From positions 15,950,001 to 16,014,000 of the forward strand of contig JANTQA010000032.1 of NCBI GenBank assembly GCA_027625915.1: 64,000 bases of DNA, given 5' to 3'. The stretch is from Anaeramoeba flamelloides (Eukaryota > Metamonada > Anaeramoebidae). Positions within the stretch are counted from its first letter, which is position 1. Every line of letters starts with the position of its first letter. Positions 20,226 through 31,824 of this stretch are shown here, one piece after another. The translations under genes and the position numbers were made by a program. Under the pieces are notes generated by a model, which saw only the letters and a list, made by a program, of their open reading frames with translations, was not told the origin of the DNA and searched no databases.

Positions 20226-21230
20226 AGATCAATTCTTACGTTTTCTTATAAAAAAATTCATTCTTTCCTACTTAAATCTCGCTCAATACCTATATTTGTG
20301 AGATTTACCAACAAACCAAATCCTCTCTAAAACACACCAAACATCAAATTTTCAATTGCCAATCTAGTTGTTAACTATTCTAATTTTTTGTTTTAAATAA
20401 ATAACAAAACTTACATCTTATTTCTGATTTTGATTTTCCTGAGATCTTTGAATATAACATCTCTCTTAAAATCTTTTATAAAACACCTCATCCCAATTAA
20501 TCTTGGAACTAACAAATTTTTTTTTTTGCTGATAATAATACAAACACCTTAAAAAATTTTATCCAAAAAAAAAAAAACACTCAAAGAAACATTTGGTTTA
20601 TATTATTATTTAGTAATGAAGATTCTATTCTATTAAAAATCGAAAAGAGATAAAATCTTAACCTCATTATAGATCTTGAGAACTTCAATCGAAAAACATC
20701 GAAAAACAAAAAAAAACACAAAGTAACCAAAGAAACCAAAGGAACCAAAGAAACCAAAGAAAAACATAAAAATAAAAAAAAAACAAAGACAAAATTACAA
20801 TGCATCTCCAAGAACAATTTTGATCCATGTGACCATTGAACAATAAATATAACTCAATGTTCAAAATCCATAGACAAGTGATATTTGAAAGTTAGAGTTG
20901 TTTATTGTAAAAGAGTTGAAAATGATCATCATTTTTTATTACGAAAGAAAATCTCTGTTATTTTACTTTCCTAAAATTTTTTAATAACAAGTTTTCAGGC
21001 TTTAGATATTTGTCTCAAAATTTCTTCTTCTTTTGGTTATAGTTATAAATTGAAAAAACAAATACTAAAAATTTTTTGATCCCAAATTGGACACTATTTC
21101 CTATTTAAACTGACTTTAAAATTTAAATGTGATTGGAGATTATAATATGAAGAAGATTTAGTAAATATCAAACATTGTATTTCAATGATTTGTTTTTTTT
21201 TTTTAGAATATTTAGGATTAAAGTTAATAA

Positions 21231-21558
21231 ATATTGAAAGTATATACTTTTGAAATAAAACCCTCTCTTTTAATAATATACCCTTTGAGTTGGATTAGAA
21301 CTTTGAAAATTGTTTTTGAGAATTTGTAAGACTGTATTAAATAAAAAAAAGTTTTTATATCGAAAATTTTTTGGAAATATTTTCTATTTTGTTATCTTGG
21401 TTGGAATTATGTTTTTGATTGATTTGATCTTGAAAATATTCTGATTTTTTGATATTTTTGATTTGAGTACAGTGTATTTTAAATTGAGTTTTGGAAAGAT
21501 TGTTTTTTATTATATTTTTTTTTTTTACATTTTTTTAATCAAAAAAATAATTTAAATT
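21231..21558 (+). repeat. S3 block leading into twin hairpin 5
   Basis: Close match to 12827-13141, sharing ATACCCTTTGAGTTGGATTA and TTAAATAAAAAAAAGTTTTT. No gene. Confidence 0.8.
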
Positions 21559-21602
21559 CATTTCTACTTTAGTAGAAATGATAGACTATCTTTAGATGGC
21601 CT
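21559..21602 (+). other. Twin-hairpin module, copy 5
   Basis: First stem perfect; second stem has two mismatches (AGACTATC against GATGGCCT). Follows S3. Confidence 0.87.
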
Positions 21603-21976
21603 GGTGAAAATATCCAACAAACACATAACTCAATTCTATAACCAACAAATCAATCCAACAACAATTTAAATAACAACCTGATTTAAAATAAACACAAATC
21701 AAAATCACAACAAAATTCTAACCTAAAATATCAAATTAACATATTTAATAATCAAAAACAACTAAATATAATAAAAATATCATTAAATATCACATAACTC
21801 AATATTAAATAATTATTTCCAAAACAAACAATAAAAACATAAAATTCAATCACAATAAATTATACTTACCTTAATACAATATTTAAACAATAACTATTAA
21901 AATCATTATACTCAACGACAAACAAACATTTGCTTGTAATAACAACAAATCAAATTTTCCGAACTATCAATTCTAA
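21603..21976 (+). repeat. G-depleted tract after twin hairpin 5
   Basis: A/C-rich, G-poor plus strand, interrupted on the right by a CAGTC MITE. The G-poor bias continues weakly between the MITEs to about 22260. Confidence 0.8.
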
Positions 21977-22176
21977 TACAGTCATTCAAATTATTAAGAC
22001 ACAAATTTTCAACAAAATTTAAGACACAAAAAATAAATAAATTAAGGCACCAAATACAAATTTTACTAAAATAATTTGAAGAAAATTTAAAATACAAAAA
22101 ATCTACTTTCATTTGAGATTTTATTCAGCCTTAAATTTCGTTGAAAGTTTGTGCCTTAAAAGTGGAACTGACTGTA
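21977..22176. mobile_element. CAGTC palindromic MITE, copy 6 (diverged)
   Basis: Inverted arms and TA borders are recognisable but the left arm is heavily substituted (CAGTCATTCAAATTATTAAG). It is probably an older copy. Confidence 0.8.
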
Positions 22177-22262
22177 AACATTAAAAAAAAAAAAAATTGA
22201 TAATTATACTAATCAATCAATAATAATAAAACAAATTATTATAATCAATAACCATTTATCGA

Positions 22263-22455
22263 TAATTCAACTATAAGGAACAAACTTACAACTAAATTTA
22301 AGGCATAAAAAAAATCTCAAAATTAAGGCAAAAAATTTGTAATTTATTTCTTAGCAAATTGTTTCACTAGAATCTGAATTTTGTACCTTAATTTTGGATA
22401 TTTTTAGTGTCTTAATTACCGTTGAATGTTTGTGCCATAAAAGTGGAACTTGCTA
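22263..22455. mobile_element. Degenerate CAGTC palindromic MITE
   Basis: Both arms remain visible (AAGGAACAAACTTACAAC; GTTTGTGCCATAAAAGTGGA) but the terminal bases are gone. An AT microsatellite follows at 22456-22478. Confidence 0.7.
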
Positions 22456-22566
22456 TATATATATATATATATATATAAGTTAAGACTTTTCCAACATTTC
22501 CCATTCAAAGGATAAAAATATTGATAAAGTATTATATTTTTTATATTTGAAATCATTCTTATTAAA

Positions 22567-22764
22567 TACATTCAGTTTCAAATTTATGGGACAAACTTTT
22601 AACGAAATTTATGAATCGAAAAAATATCAAATTAAGGAACAAAATTTAGAATTATTTTTTTAGCAAATTATTTTACTAGAATCTGAATTTTGTACCTTAA
22701 TTTTGGATATTTTTGTACCATAAATTTCGTTGGTGTTTGTGCCTTAACAGTCGAACTGACTGTA
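22567..22764. mobile_element. CAGTC palindromic MITE, copy 7 (diverged)
   Basis: TA at both ends, CATTCAGTTTC left end and CTGACTG right end, with a substituted interior. Confidence 0.8.
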
Positions 22765-23289
22765 TAAGGTTTTCTATTTATATTTTATTTTTACTTTTTT
22801 AGTCTGTTTCCTTTTATCATAATTTATGAATTAATTAACTTATCAAGGAGGCAATATTTCTCTCTCAAATATGAAAAACCGTTTAATCGAGTCTAATTAA
22901 AAAATTAATCTAAATGGAATTTTAAAAAAAAATATAAATTGAATTAAATTGAAAATCTTCTAAATTAACCAAAAATTAATAAAATCTAAATGGAATTTAA
23001 TATAAAAAAATCTAAATGTAATTTAATTAAATTTTTTTAAAATTCGACTTAAATAATGAGAGGTGTTTGAAATTCACAAATATGTTTTAAATATTTAAAT
23101 CTAAAACCCCAATCCACAATTTTTAACATACCAAAATTCGATTTGTGAAAAAAAAAAACTTATTTAATCAATTCAAGAAGATTTACGAAATTAAAACCAT
23201 TCACTAATCGAAATGTTAACACTTTTTTATAAATTGCAATACTCACAAAACAATAAATAAATAATTATCAATACAAATAAATCAAGGGC
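22765..23289. other. No gene seen
   Basis: AT-rich spacer with repeated TCTAAATGGAATTTAA phrases (22905-23030). Nothing else recognised. Confidence 0.5.
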
Positions 23290-23640
23290 GTGTTAAAAAT
23301 TGTGGAGAGAGCAAAATAAAAAAATAAATTAGTAAATTTGTTGAAATTCTATTAAAAATATTGATCGATCAAAGGCTAGATACTACCAACTAATTTTATT
23401 TGAGTTCTTAGATTTGGAACAACTTGACTTTAAAATAATATCAATGGTTGATTATAAATTTTGATCCAATGAAACAAATTTCGTAATTTAAACAATGAAA
23501 TGAAAAAAAAAACTATAAGATGAAAAAATGATTTTCATATTTTGCAAAAATCAAAATTATCTCCCATTTCAATAAAATTGTATTATTTTGATTGTTTGGA
23601 ACGTTTTAGCTGTGTGGAAAATTTTGAATTTTAGTTTATG
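23290..23640 (-). repeat. S1 fragment in inverted orientation
   Basis: The reverse complement starts ATAAACTAAAATTCAAAATT and carries the TTGATCGATCAA palindrome (near 23361). It abuts the foldback element at 23644, on whose other side S1 occurs in direct orientation, so the three form a larger palindrome. Confidence 0.7.
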
Positions 23641-23643
23641 TTG

Positions 23644-24014
23644 TCATTTAATCTTTATAAGGAATAAAGTCGGAATTCCTTACTTACCTTACCCAAAGCT
23701 TTCTACTTTTTGTTTTATTATGAAAAATTATCCCCAAACTCCTCCAAACTTCCCCAAGATATATTTAAGCACCCTTTTATGTATTTAGTTCATTACCTAC
23801 ACCCCCAAACCCCCTAAAGGTGGCTTCGTACCCATTCCTAATTTATGATATTCTATTTGAAATTTATTTTTTCCTTTTTATTGATTTTTTTAAAAACTCA
23901 ATTTTTATGTTGAATCAATCAATTTCCAATCACTTACTATCATAAAGTAGTATTTGGGTACGAAGCCCCCTTTAGGGGGTTTGGGGGTGTAGGTAATAAA
24001 GCACCTATTGGATT

Positions 24015-24062
<48 letters not shown>

Positions 24063-24133
24063 TTTCGAAAAGAAAAGAAAACTCTTAGTTGGGTACGTAG
24101 AAGAATTCCAACAACATTCCTTAACAAGATTAA
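23644..24133. mobile_element. Foldback element with G-run hairpin (CCCCC/GGGGG)
   Basis: Inverted arms of about 190 bp meet near 23890. The right arm carries AAGCCCCCTTTAGGGGGTTT then GGGGGTGTAGGTAATA, and GAGTTGGGTACG-type and CATTCCTTAACAAG phrases (here TTAGTTGGGTACG). The left arm carries their complements in diverged form. Right-arm-like copies stand at 40268-40460 and 56590-56757. The right arm includes an AT microsatellite (24018-24052). No coding capacity. Confidence 0.75.
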
Positions 24134-24225
24134 TATATATATATATATATATATATATACAAAATATTAATAATTTGAACACAATTTAAAACAGTTGAAA
24201 TAATACCAATACTAAATTTTGCATA
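24134..24225 (+). repeat. S1 start, interrupted by a Tc1-like transposon
   Basis: After an AT run, S1 begins (TTTGAACACAATTTAAAAC) and stops at GCATA, where the Tc1-like element is inserted. It continues at 25978 as ATTTGGAAATAATTTTG, in register with other S1 copies. Confidence 0.8.
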
Positions 24226-25414
24226 TAAACTAGATTCAAAAAAGTGGGGCCCACAAAATAATAATAAAAAAAATAATAATAAATTAACGAATATTTAAAA
24301 CAATTAAAATAAAAATTAAATAATCTAAATTATATTTGTTGAGTTTTTATTTATTTCGAATTAACTTTTTATAAAAAATAAAAAAAAATTATATTTAAAA
24401 ATAAAAATTTTTTTTTTGGGCCCTTCTTTTTTGTAATTTTTTTAAATTAATAAAAGCCATTAATGCATTCCCTTTTAATTTATTAAAAATTTTATTGTGA
24501 AGATTTTTATTATTTCATTCGATATTATTCCAAACTTGTCTACATTTTTTAATTAATTGGTTTTTTATTTTAGGTGTCTCGTCACTTATTTTTTGTCCAT
24601 AATCCCCCATAAATGTTCAATTGGATTTAAATCCGGTGAGTTGGGTGGCCATTTTTTAAAAACATTACACTTCTTTTTCAGATACTCTTTTGTTGATATT
24701 GATGTATGCGAAGTAGCTCCATCTTGCATCAATATCCATTGTTTTTACCAAAAGATTATCCATACCAGAAAAATTTTACTTCTGGAAATAATGTTTTTTG
24801 TAAGATTCCGAGTTTACTATTTTTGGACACTTTATTAATGTTGATTGATATGAATAATTTATTCCACCAAAAACATTACTTTTGGTATAAATTTAGTAAC
24901 CTCTCAAAAACTGAATCTATAAAAAAATTTAAAATTTTTTTTATTTTAATTTTTTGCAAAATTGAATGAAGAGAATTAACTTGTTATTTTAAATATTCAA
25001 AAAAGGAGATGAATTAAAAAAAAAAAAAAAAAAAAAAAATACCATCTCTTTCACCAGTTTGTCTCCAAATTTTTCTTTTTAAACCAGAAAAATAAAACCA
25101 TTTTTCATCTGTAAAAATCATTTTCTTCCAATCAATAGAATTGTTGAGATATTTTTTTGCAAATTTTAATCTTTTTTCTTTTTGTTTATTTGTTAGCAAT
25201 GTTCTTTTTTTTGGTAATAAAAAATTAAATTTAAGTTCTTTTCTTATATTGTAAATTGTTGTTGTTGATAGATTTATATCGTGGTTATTTGATAAAAAAG
25301 ATTTTAATTTTTTGCAACTCATTTTACGATTATCTTTTGTAATATTTTCAATAAGAATTTTTGTTTCCTCGTTTTGTTTTCTTTTTGACCTGTTGAATAT
25401 GTATTTTCTACGTA

Positions 25415-25473
<59 letters not shown>

Positions 25474-25977
25474 AAAAAAAGAAAAAAAAAAAAAAAAAAT
25501 AATACTTTTTTGTTTGAAATTTTTTATCAATATCTAACTTTTTTTCTTGTTATATTCAATCTTTCTGCAATTTTTCTTTGACTTAACCCTCTTCATATAA
25601 TAGTATTATATTTAATCGAATTTCTCTTTCATTTAAATTATTTCTAAAATTCTCTAACATGTAAAAAATATTAGTAAAAAATTCAATATCCAAAATCAGA
25701 AAATGAATCAAAAGAAAATAAAAGAAAAAATGAAAAAAATAAAAAAAAATATAAAATTAAAATTTCTTTCCAATTGAAAGTTTTTTTGAGAAAATCTTTA
25801 AAAATTCAAAATATTAATTTAAAATATTAATTTTAATTAATTTTATCTCAATTACTATTAATTATTATGAAATAACATTCAAATAAATAATTTATATATT
25901 ATTTGAATTAATTATTTAACGAATAATAAAAATTTTCAATATAAAAATTTGGGCCCTCTATTATTGAAATTAGTTTA
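24226..25977 (-). mobile_element. Tc1-like DNA transposon, broken, inserted in S1
   Basis: A 1.75-kb element is bounded by TA and diverged TIRs: left TAAACTAGATTC then GTGGGGCCCAC, right the complement of TAAACTAATTTC then GAGGGCCCAAA. It encodes a Tc1/mariner transposase on the minus strand. Long A runs (25018-25039, 25421-25498) have expanded inside it. The clean TA insertion into S1 shows that S1 is older. It is the only element here with both Tc1-type ends and recognisable transposase. Confidence 0.9.
24560..25322 (-). pseudogene. Tc1-like DD34E transposase, broken
   Basis: The minus strand encodes an HTH region with first catalytic motif IFTDEKWFYFSG (25014-25322), then, after a disrupted middle, MQDGATSHTS (near 24710-24740) and WPPNSPDLNPIEHLWG (near 24605-24655). 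Between the second Asp and the Glu of PDLNPIE there are 34 residues, giving DD34E, the Tc1 signature. A poly(A) expansion at 25018-25039 ends the first frame and the remaining pieces are out of frame, so this copy is inactive. Confidence 0.9.
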
Positions 25978-26494
25978 ATTTGGAAATAATTTTGATTTTT
26001 ACAAAAATAAGAAAAACAATTTTTTGTCAATGTATTTTTTTTTTTTAATTTTTTTACAGTTTTGTAATCTCAATCTGTTTCGATCTTGAATTTTTTTTCA
26101 GATAAAGTTTACAGAAAATTAATGTTGAGTTTGTCGAATAGAAAAAATCTCAAATAATGAGTTGGATAATATTTCCTACATCAGATCGATCAACGACAAT
26201 TGTTGGTGAAATTTCAACAAATTTACCAATATAATTTTTTGTTCTAACTCGTTTATTTCATCCTTTTGGACATCACCAGATTTTTATTTTTTAGAAAATT
26301 TATAATTTTTTGAGGCATTACTTTTTTGAATTATCAACTCTAATCATGAAGTTTATTATTTAGCTTATTTCTAAAAAATCATAAGTCAATGGATTGATTC
26401 ATATACACATCATTTTTAGGCTCTTTTGTTTACATTTGAGAGAGAATTTAAATTTATATTCTATGATTTTAATTGTAAATATAATTAATAAACT
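25978..26494 (+). repeat. S1 continuation after the Tc1-like insertion
   Basis: S1 from TTGGAAATAATTTTGA, with CAGATCGATCAACG near 26182 and GAGAGAATTTAAA, to twin hairpin 6. No gene. Confidence 0.8.
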
Positions 26495-26538
26495 CATTTC
26501 TACTTTAGTAGAAATGAAAGGCCATCTTTAGATGGCCT
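26495..26538 (+). other. Twin-hairpin module, copy 6
   Basis: Both stems perfect, both loops TTTA, AA spacer; identical to copy 1 at 4292. Confidence 0.92.
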
Positions 26539-26880
26539 TCAAAAGATCACTACCAACAACAACCGCAACCTCTACTATTACACAACACAAATACAATTCA
26601 CATCAATCAAAATCACACAAACATACATCAACTTAATAAAACAAATCACAACCATTACCTACACACTCAATAATCATTACAAAACCACAAAAACACATCA
26701 ATATCACAAATACAACAAATAATACACAACAAAACAAGATCTCAAACACAACCAATATAAAAATCAAATCAACTAATTTTATAAAAAAACCAAACTTCAA
26801 AATCAATACCATCAACAAAAACAAACACTCAACAATCTTCAAAAAATTATCATCTAATTTCATCAAAATTGTCACTCAGC
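26539..26880 (+). repeat. G-depleted tract after twin hairpin 6
   Basis: Most extreme tract: by hand count 26581-26820 has 1 G and 61 C in 240 nt. The minus-strand frame at 26633-26875 (Phe/Leu/Val/Cys-rich) is a consequence of this bias. It ends at S2, near CACTCAGCGAAG. Confidence 0.92.
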
Positions 26881-29800
26881 GAAGATAAAATTGATATTTA
26901 GAAGATACTTTAAAGTCTTTATTCACCCATTTAGATCAAAATCAAATCATTTGTTCATTATTTATCTGGAAAATGATCAAAAATTTTGAAATATGTCAAA
27001 TCGAACAGCATTTTTTAGAAACCTAAAAATGAAAAAGAAAATATACTAAGATTCTTGGGCTTGAAAAATGAAGAAAAAATCAAACATTCTTGATAAATAA
27101 CACAAACTATTGCAGATCGTGTGTATATGAGTTTTGAACATCGAGTTGCTTCACTTTTCAATTTTAACCACAAATCAGAACAATTCCTACAAAGGAATTT
27201 TGACTTTCTCTTTGTTTTTTTAGTTCCCTTGGGTTACTTTAGTTCCCTTTGGTTACTTGGGTTCCTTTGGTTACTTTTGTTATTTCTTGAACTGAATTTC
27301 TCATTAGGATCTTTGGTGGATCTTATTTACTCTGTTTTATATCATGAACGAATCTACCATGCAAAACACATCTCATATTTTTCATGATGCTTTTTTATAT
27401 AATTTTTTCCATTTGGGTTGTTTTCTCTTAAAACTCAATTTGTTATTATAGAGAAAAAATCGGTTACAGGCAGGTGAGAAAGGATTAATGGAATTTTGCA
27501 TTTTATGGATCTTTGAGAAAATTCTATCTTTGGCAAATTTAGTCTGTCAGTTTTTTTACCATTTAAAAATAAAAAACAAAATATTATGTTGGTAGAGAAA
27601 AAATGATCTTTTTGTGTTTCGAACACGAAAAGAATAGCACAAAAATTACAGTCACTTTTTTTACTTGTCAACAATTTATTTTTTGAAATTGTTCCAAATT
27701 TTAAAAAGAATTAGAAGATCACAATGCAACAACTTTCAATTTATAAGTTTTTACAAGTTATAATTTTAAAAAATTGTAATTTAAACAACTTTCCAATTTT
27801 TGGTTTTCATAAAAAGAGTTTCAGATTATTGAAAGTTTACATATTTTTTTCTTTTAGATAACTTTCAAAAATTTCAATTAAATTCAAAATGTTATCTTTT
27901 GTTAATTATTATTTTTTATCCCTTTTTTTAGGCTTACAAAAGTTTGTTATCAAGTATTTGAAATTTGAAACAATATGAAAGAATATCAGAGACTGAAATC
28001 TTGCAGACTGTCAGTCTGAAAGTTCGAAAAAGTCTTGAAAGTATTTGTATGGATTGTGCTATTCTTGTTGTTGAAATGAGGAATTTTGTTAGATTCAAGA
28101 CAATACCAAACACTTTACCTTGTCTTTATTTAAATTTTGAATTTGTTTGAGAAAAACAATAAACTATGATCCTGTCAACAATAATTCTAAATTTTTGAGA
28201 TTTCTGACTAGATTTTTTAACTTTTAAGGTGAAAATTGAAAAACGTATTTTCTCTTAACTTACACATTTGAAAATAAATTGTGGGTCACTTACAAACAAG
28301 ATTAAATGTTTTTCAATTTTTACCTCAAAGTAAATTTTCTCAAAAATTCAATTTCAGGAGAATTCTTTTGCATTTTGAGATAACACAGACATTAATAAGA
28401 AATCAGAAGAAATCACAAAAATCACAGATATTTCAAAAATCACAGAAATTGTAAAAATCAAAGAAATCACAGAAATAACAGAAAGGAGCAGTAGAGATCA
28501 ATTCTTACATTTTCAATTCTGAAAAAACAATTCATTTTTTCTTACTTAGATCTCACTGAATTAAAACTAATAAATTTTGATAAATTTTTCGTTCACTTTC
28601 CATTTTAATAAATCTTTGTACTGTTTCTTATCAAAAATTCCACTGACAAAGAATATTATGAAGAAAAACTTATTTTACAGAGTTTTTGAACACTTGACTT
28701 CATAAATTGCTTTATTCAAAGTTGTCATAAAAAAATTTCAAAAAGGAAAAATAAGGAAAAAATCACCAAATATTTATTCATGAATAAATATTTGTGAGAA
28801 TTACAAACCATTAAACCCTCTTTTAAACATACCAAAAATCAAATTTTCAATTGCCAACCTCAGTCTTTAACTATTCTAATTTAATTTTTTAATTAATACA
28901 AAAATCACAAAACTTACATTAATGTTTTTCTATTTCTGATTTTGATGAGATCTTGAAATATAATATCATTTCTCTTAAAAGCTTTTATAAAACACCTCAA
29001 CCCAATTTGTCTTGGAACTAACAATTTTTTTAATTTTTAGAAGCTGATAATAATAACGAGAGTAGGGAAAAAAATACCGTACATGAAAATAATCCCGGAC
29101 AAGATTTTTAATTGTGAGTATTAGTAAAGTTGATGTGTAATTTCATTTTTTATCAATCAAATGCTTTATATAAATAACCAATTTTTTTTATGAGATTAGT
29201 AATAAACCTACTTAAAGTGCATTAAAGTAAGGTGTCTATAGAATACTCAAGTAATTGTTTGATAGCATAAGTCGATCAACTTTCTTTGAAAAATAATCCG
29301 GATTTAGAGAGGTTTACTAGAGTTTGGAAAATGATAATTTTTATCTTGTTTTTTGATTGATTGAATTGTGTTTTGAACAAGTTCAATTTCATTAATCATC
29401 TTTCTAATATGTGGATGAGTTATAATTTAAAAAGTTTGATTCTTATAAATTAGGAGTTGATTGTAAATAAATGAAATTACACATCAAATTTACTAATACT
29501 CACAATTAAAAATCTTGTCCGGGATTATTTTCATGTCTGGTATTTTTTTCCTTACTCTACACCTAAAAAAATTTTATCAAAAAACAAACTCAAATATAAA
29601 CATTTGGTTTATATTGTTTGGTAATCGAAGGTTCTATTAAAAATCCAAAACCTACCCTAAATATTATCCCAATAGAGATCTTGAGAACTTCAATCCAATT
29701 AAGAAAAACAAAAAAACAAACAAAGTAACCAAAAGGAATAAAGAGAAAATCACAATTCCATTCTCCAATAACCATTATTATTTATTTGACAATGGAACAA

Positions 29801-30175
29801 TAAGTGTAACTCAAGATTCAAAATCCATCGACAAGTGATCTTTTAAAAGTTAGAGTTATTTATTGGAGAATGTAAGAAATTGATCATCATTTTTTATATA
29901 GACAAGAAAATCTCTGATATTTTACATTATTAAATCCCTAAATTTTTTAATAAAGAGTTTTGTGTTTAGGTATCTCAAAAGTTCTTCTTTTTTTAGTTAT
30001 TCTTTAAAAATTGAAAAATAAAACAAATAAAAAAACTATTTTTTGATCCCAAATTGGAAACCATTTCCTATTTAATCCGACTTTAAAATTTAAATCTGAT
30101 TGGAGATAAAAAAATGAAGAAGATTTGGGAAATATCAAACATTACACTTCAAGATTTGTTTTTTTTTTTTTTTTC
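26881..30175. repeat. S2, long-inverted-arm element, copy c (with nested TIR element)
   Basis: Left arm about 26885-27690, with the GGTTCCTTT-type array at 27216-27272; central AAATCACAG array 28398-28490; right arm about 28900-30160. A TIR element of about 500 bp is inserted in the right arm at 29058-29559. No S3 follows; the copy ends in a T run near 30170. The reading frames inside are short and not conserved between S2 copies. Confidence 0.75.
29058..29559. mobile_element. TIR element (TACCGGACA family), copy 2, nested in S2
   Basis: Ends GAGAGTAGGGAAAAAAATAC and the complement of TAGAGTAAGGAAAAAAATAC, with ATCCCGGACAAG in both arms. It matches 14045-14534 in length and interior. Confidence 0.88.
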
Positions 30176-30298
30176 TGTTACAATAATTATCTTAGTTTTA
30201 AAATAAAAATTTTACCTGAAAGTAGAAAACTTTTTAATAAAAAAGCAAACTTTCATAATTATTATTTTTACTAAAAAATTAACTTATCTATATCTGGT

Positions 30299-30501
30299 TA
30301 CTGTCAGTTTCACTTTTAAGGCACAAACTTTCAATGAAATTTAAGGCACAAAAAAAATCTCAAATTAAGGCACAAAATTCAAATTCTAGTAAAAATAAAT
30401 TGTAAAAAATGAAATTCCAAATTTTGTGCCTTAATTTGAGATTTTTTTTTGTGCCTTAAATTTCATTGAAAGTTTGTGCCTTAAAAGTGAAACTGACTGT
30501 A
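30299..30501. mobile_element. CAGTC palindromic MITE, copy 8
   Basis: Complete, TA at both ends; both arms carry the same TCAATGAAATTTAAGG change (AATGA for AACGA), so the change was present before the copy was made or was corrected between arms. Confidence 0.92.
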
Positions 30502-31231
30502 CTGAAAACCATATCCCAGCCATTTTTGTTCTATATTTCAATTTTCAGAGGTAAAAATTTATTGTAAGACAATACTTCAATTAGAACGATCGGTTGGGTT
30601 ATGTACATTAAGGAATATTCGAATTTTATGGTCAGTGGGTATTACTTTTATGTCTACTCACACAACTTAAGGTCTTAAAATTTTGTTTAGTTCATAGATC
30701 TTGTTAAAATTTGATATTTAGGTTTTCTTGGAAAATATTTGAGGAAGGCAAAAGAATTTTGGGAAATTTGAAGTCTTTGTCATTTTTTGATGCAATAAAA
30801 TTTTGCTATTTGTTTCTAATAATTTAAGGTGCATGTCCTTGCACTCAAAGAGCCAAATCTGCATTGGTGTTTGGTAACCTTTTCTGGGCAATATTGAAAA
30901 GTTCCAGTATTGTATTTGAGTGGATTTTTGTTTATTGGGAAAGGAACTTTTTCTTGAATGATCATAATCATTTTTGGCTTTTTTTTTATTTTAATTTCAA
31001 CATTTTTTTATTTATAAAAAAAAAAATGAGAAAAAAAATGATAAAAATTAACTTTTTTCCCATATCAATTAGAATATGTCGCCATAACCAATATTAGTAA
31101 TTTTTTTATTATTTATTTTATCAAAAGAAATTTATTATAATCATTCAAATTGATATTAATCGTGGTATTTGATAATCAATAAAACATAAAAGATATGTCA
31201 TTGTTCATTGGTACCTTAGTTAAAATGATAA
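30502..31231. other. Unique spacer, no gene recognised
   Basis: The frame 30864-31097 (plus) is Phe-rich and not recognised. The base composition is somewhat more balanced than in the repeats. I see nothing else. Confidence 0.4.
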
Positions 31232-31432
31232 TACAGTCAGTTTCACTTTTAAGGCACAAACTTTCAATGAAATTTAAGGCACAAAAAAATCTTAAATTAA
31301 GGCACAAAATTTGGAATTTTTTTTTTTACAATTTATTTTTACTAGAATTTGAATTTTGTGCTTTAATTTGAGATTTTTTTTGTGCCTTAAATTTCGTTGA
31401 AAGTTTGTGCCTTAAAAGTGAAACTGACTGTA
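31232..31432. mobile_element. CAGTC palindromic MITE, copy 9
   Basis: Complete, TA at both ends. The asymmetric centre is in the opposite orientation (T-run then TACAATTTATTTTTAC). Confidence 0.92.
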
Positions 31433-31824
31433 TAATTTCCTTTTTAATTTTGTTTTACAAAAAAAAAATTGTAGTCAATTTAATTATAACTAATAAATAT
31501 CAATTTCTCATGATTTTCAATATAAATTTATCAAATAGATTATATTTTAATTGTTAATTATTGGATTTAGATGTGAATTTTTTTTCTTGAAAAATTAATC
31601 AAAATTTTTCTTAATAAAAACCTAAAATTAGTAATTATTTTATTCACAGTACTAATAAAAATAAATAAAATTTAAAATTCCAAGGATTGCCTTATAAATA
31701 ACAAATTTAATTACAAATTTCATTATGAAAAAAAAACATTTTCGCGAATTTCAGGTATTTTATTGTCAAGAAGAAAAATCATTTCCTCAATTTGTAAAAT
31801 AACTAATTATTTTCATATTTTTAC
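31433..31824. other. No gene seen
   Basis: AT-rich spacer between two MITEs with no recognised content. Confidence 0.5.

Larger units (their letters stand above)
18961..21230. repeat. S2, long-inverted-arm element with minisatellites, copy b
   Basis: S2 is about 2.2 kb. Its left arm (about 18990-19720) and right arm (about 20450-21170) are diverged inverted repeats: AACAACTCTAACTTTTGAAG near 19280 pairs with the complement of CTTTGAAAGTTAGAGTTGTT-like sequence near 20890, and TTGGTTTCTTTGG runs on the left face AACCAAAGAAACC on the right. The centre holds an AAATCACAG minisatellite (20155-20225). Its short frames, such as 19392-19718, come from the repeats. Other copies are at 26881-30175, 37746-39620, 43171-44260 and 58441-60690. 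Confidence 0.75.

Noticed and set aside
24018-24052. Long AT and GT microsatellites as functional origins or telomeric repeats
   Set aside because: They are simple dinucleotide runs next to S1 and foldback elements, common in AT-rich genomes.
26633-26875. Hydrophobic, membrane-like frame on the minus strand in a G-poor tract (also 4492-4821, 42822-43058, 62014-62211)
   Set aside because: The C-poor, T/G-rich minus strand gives Phe, Leu, Val and Cys codons by composition alone. The frames are not alike between tracts and lack gene context.
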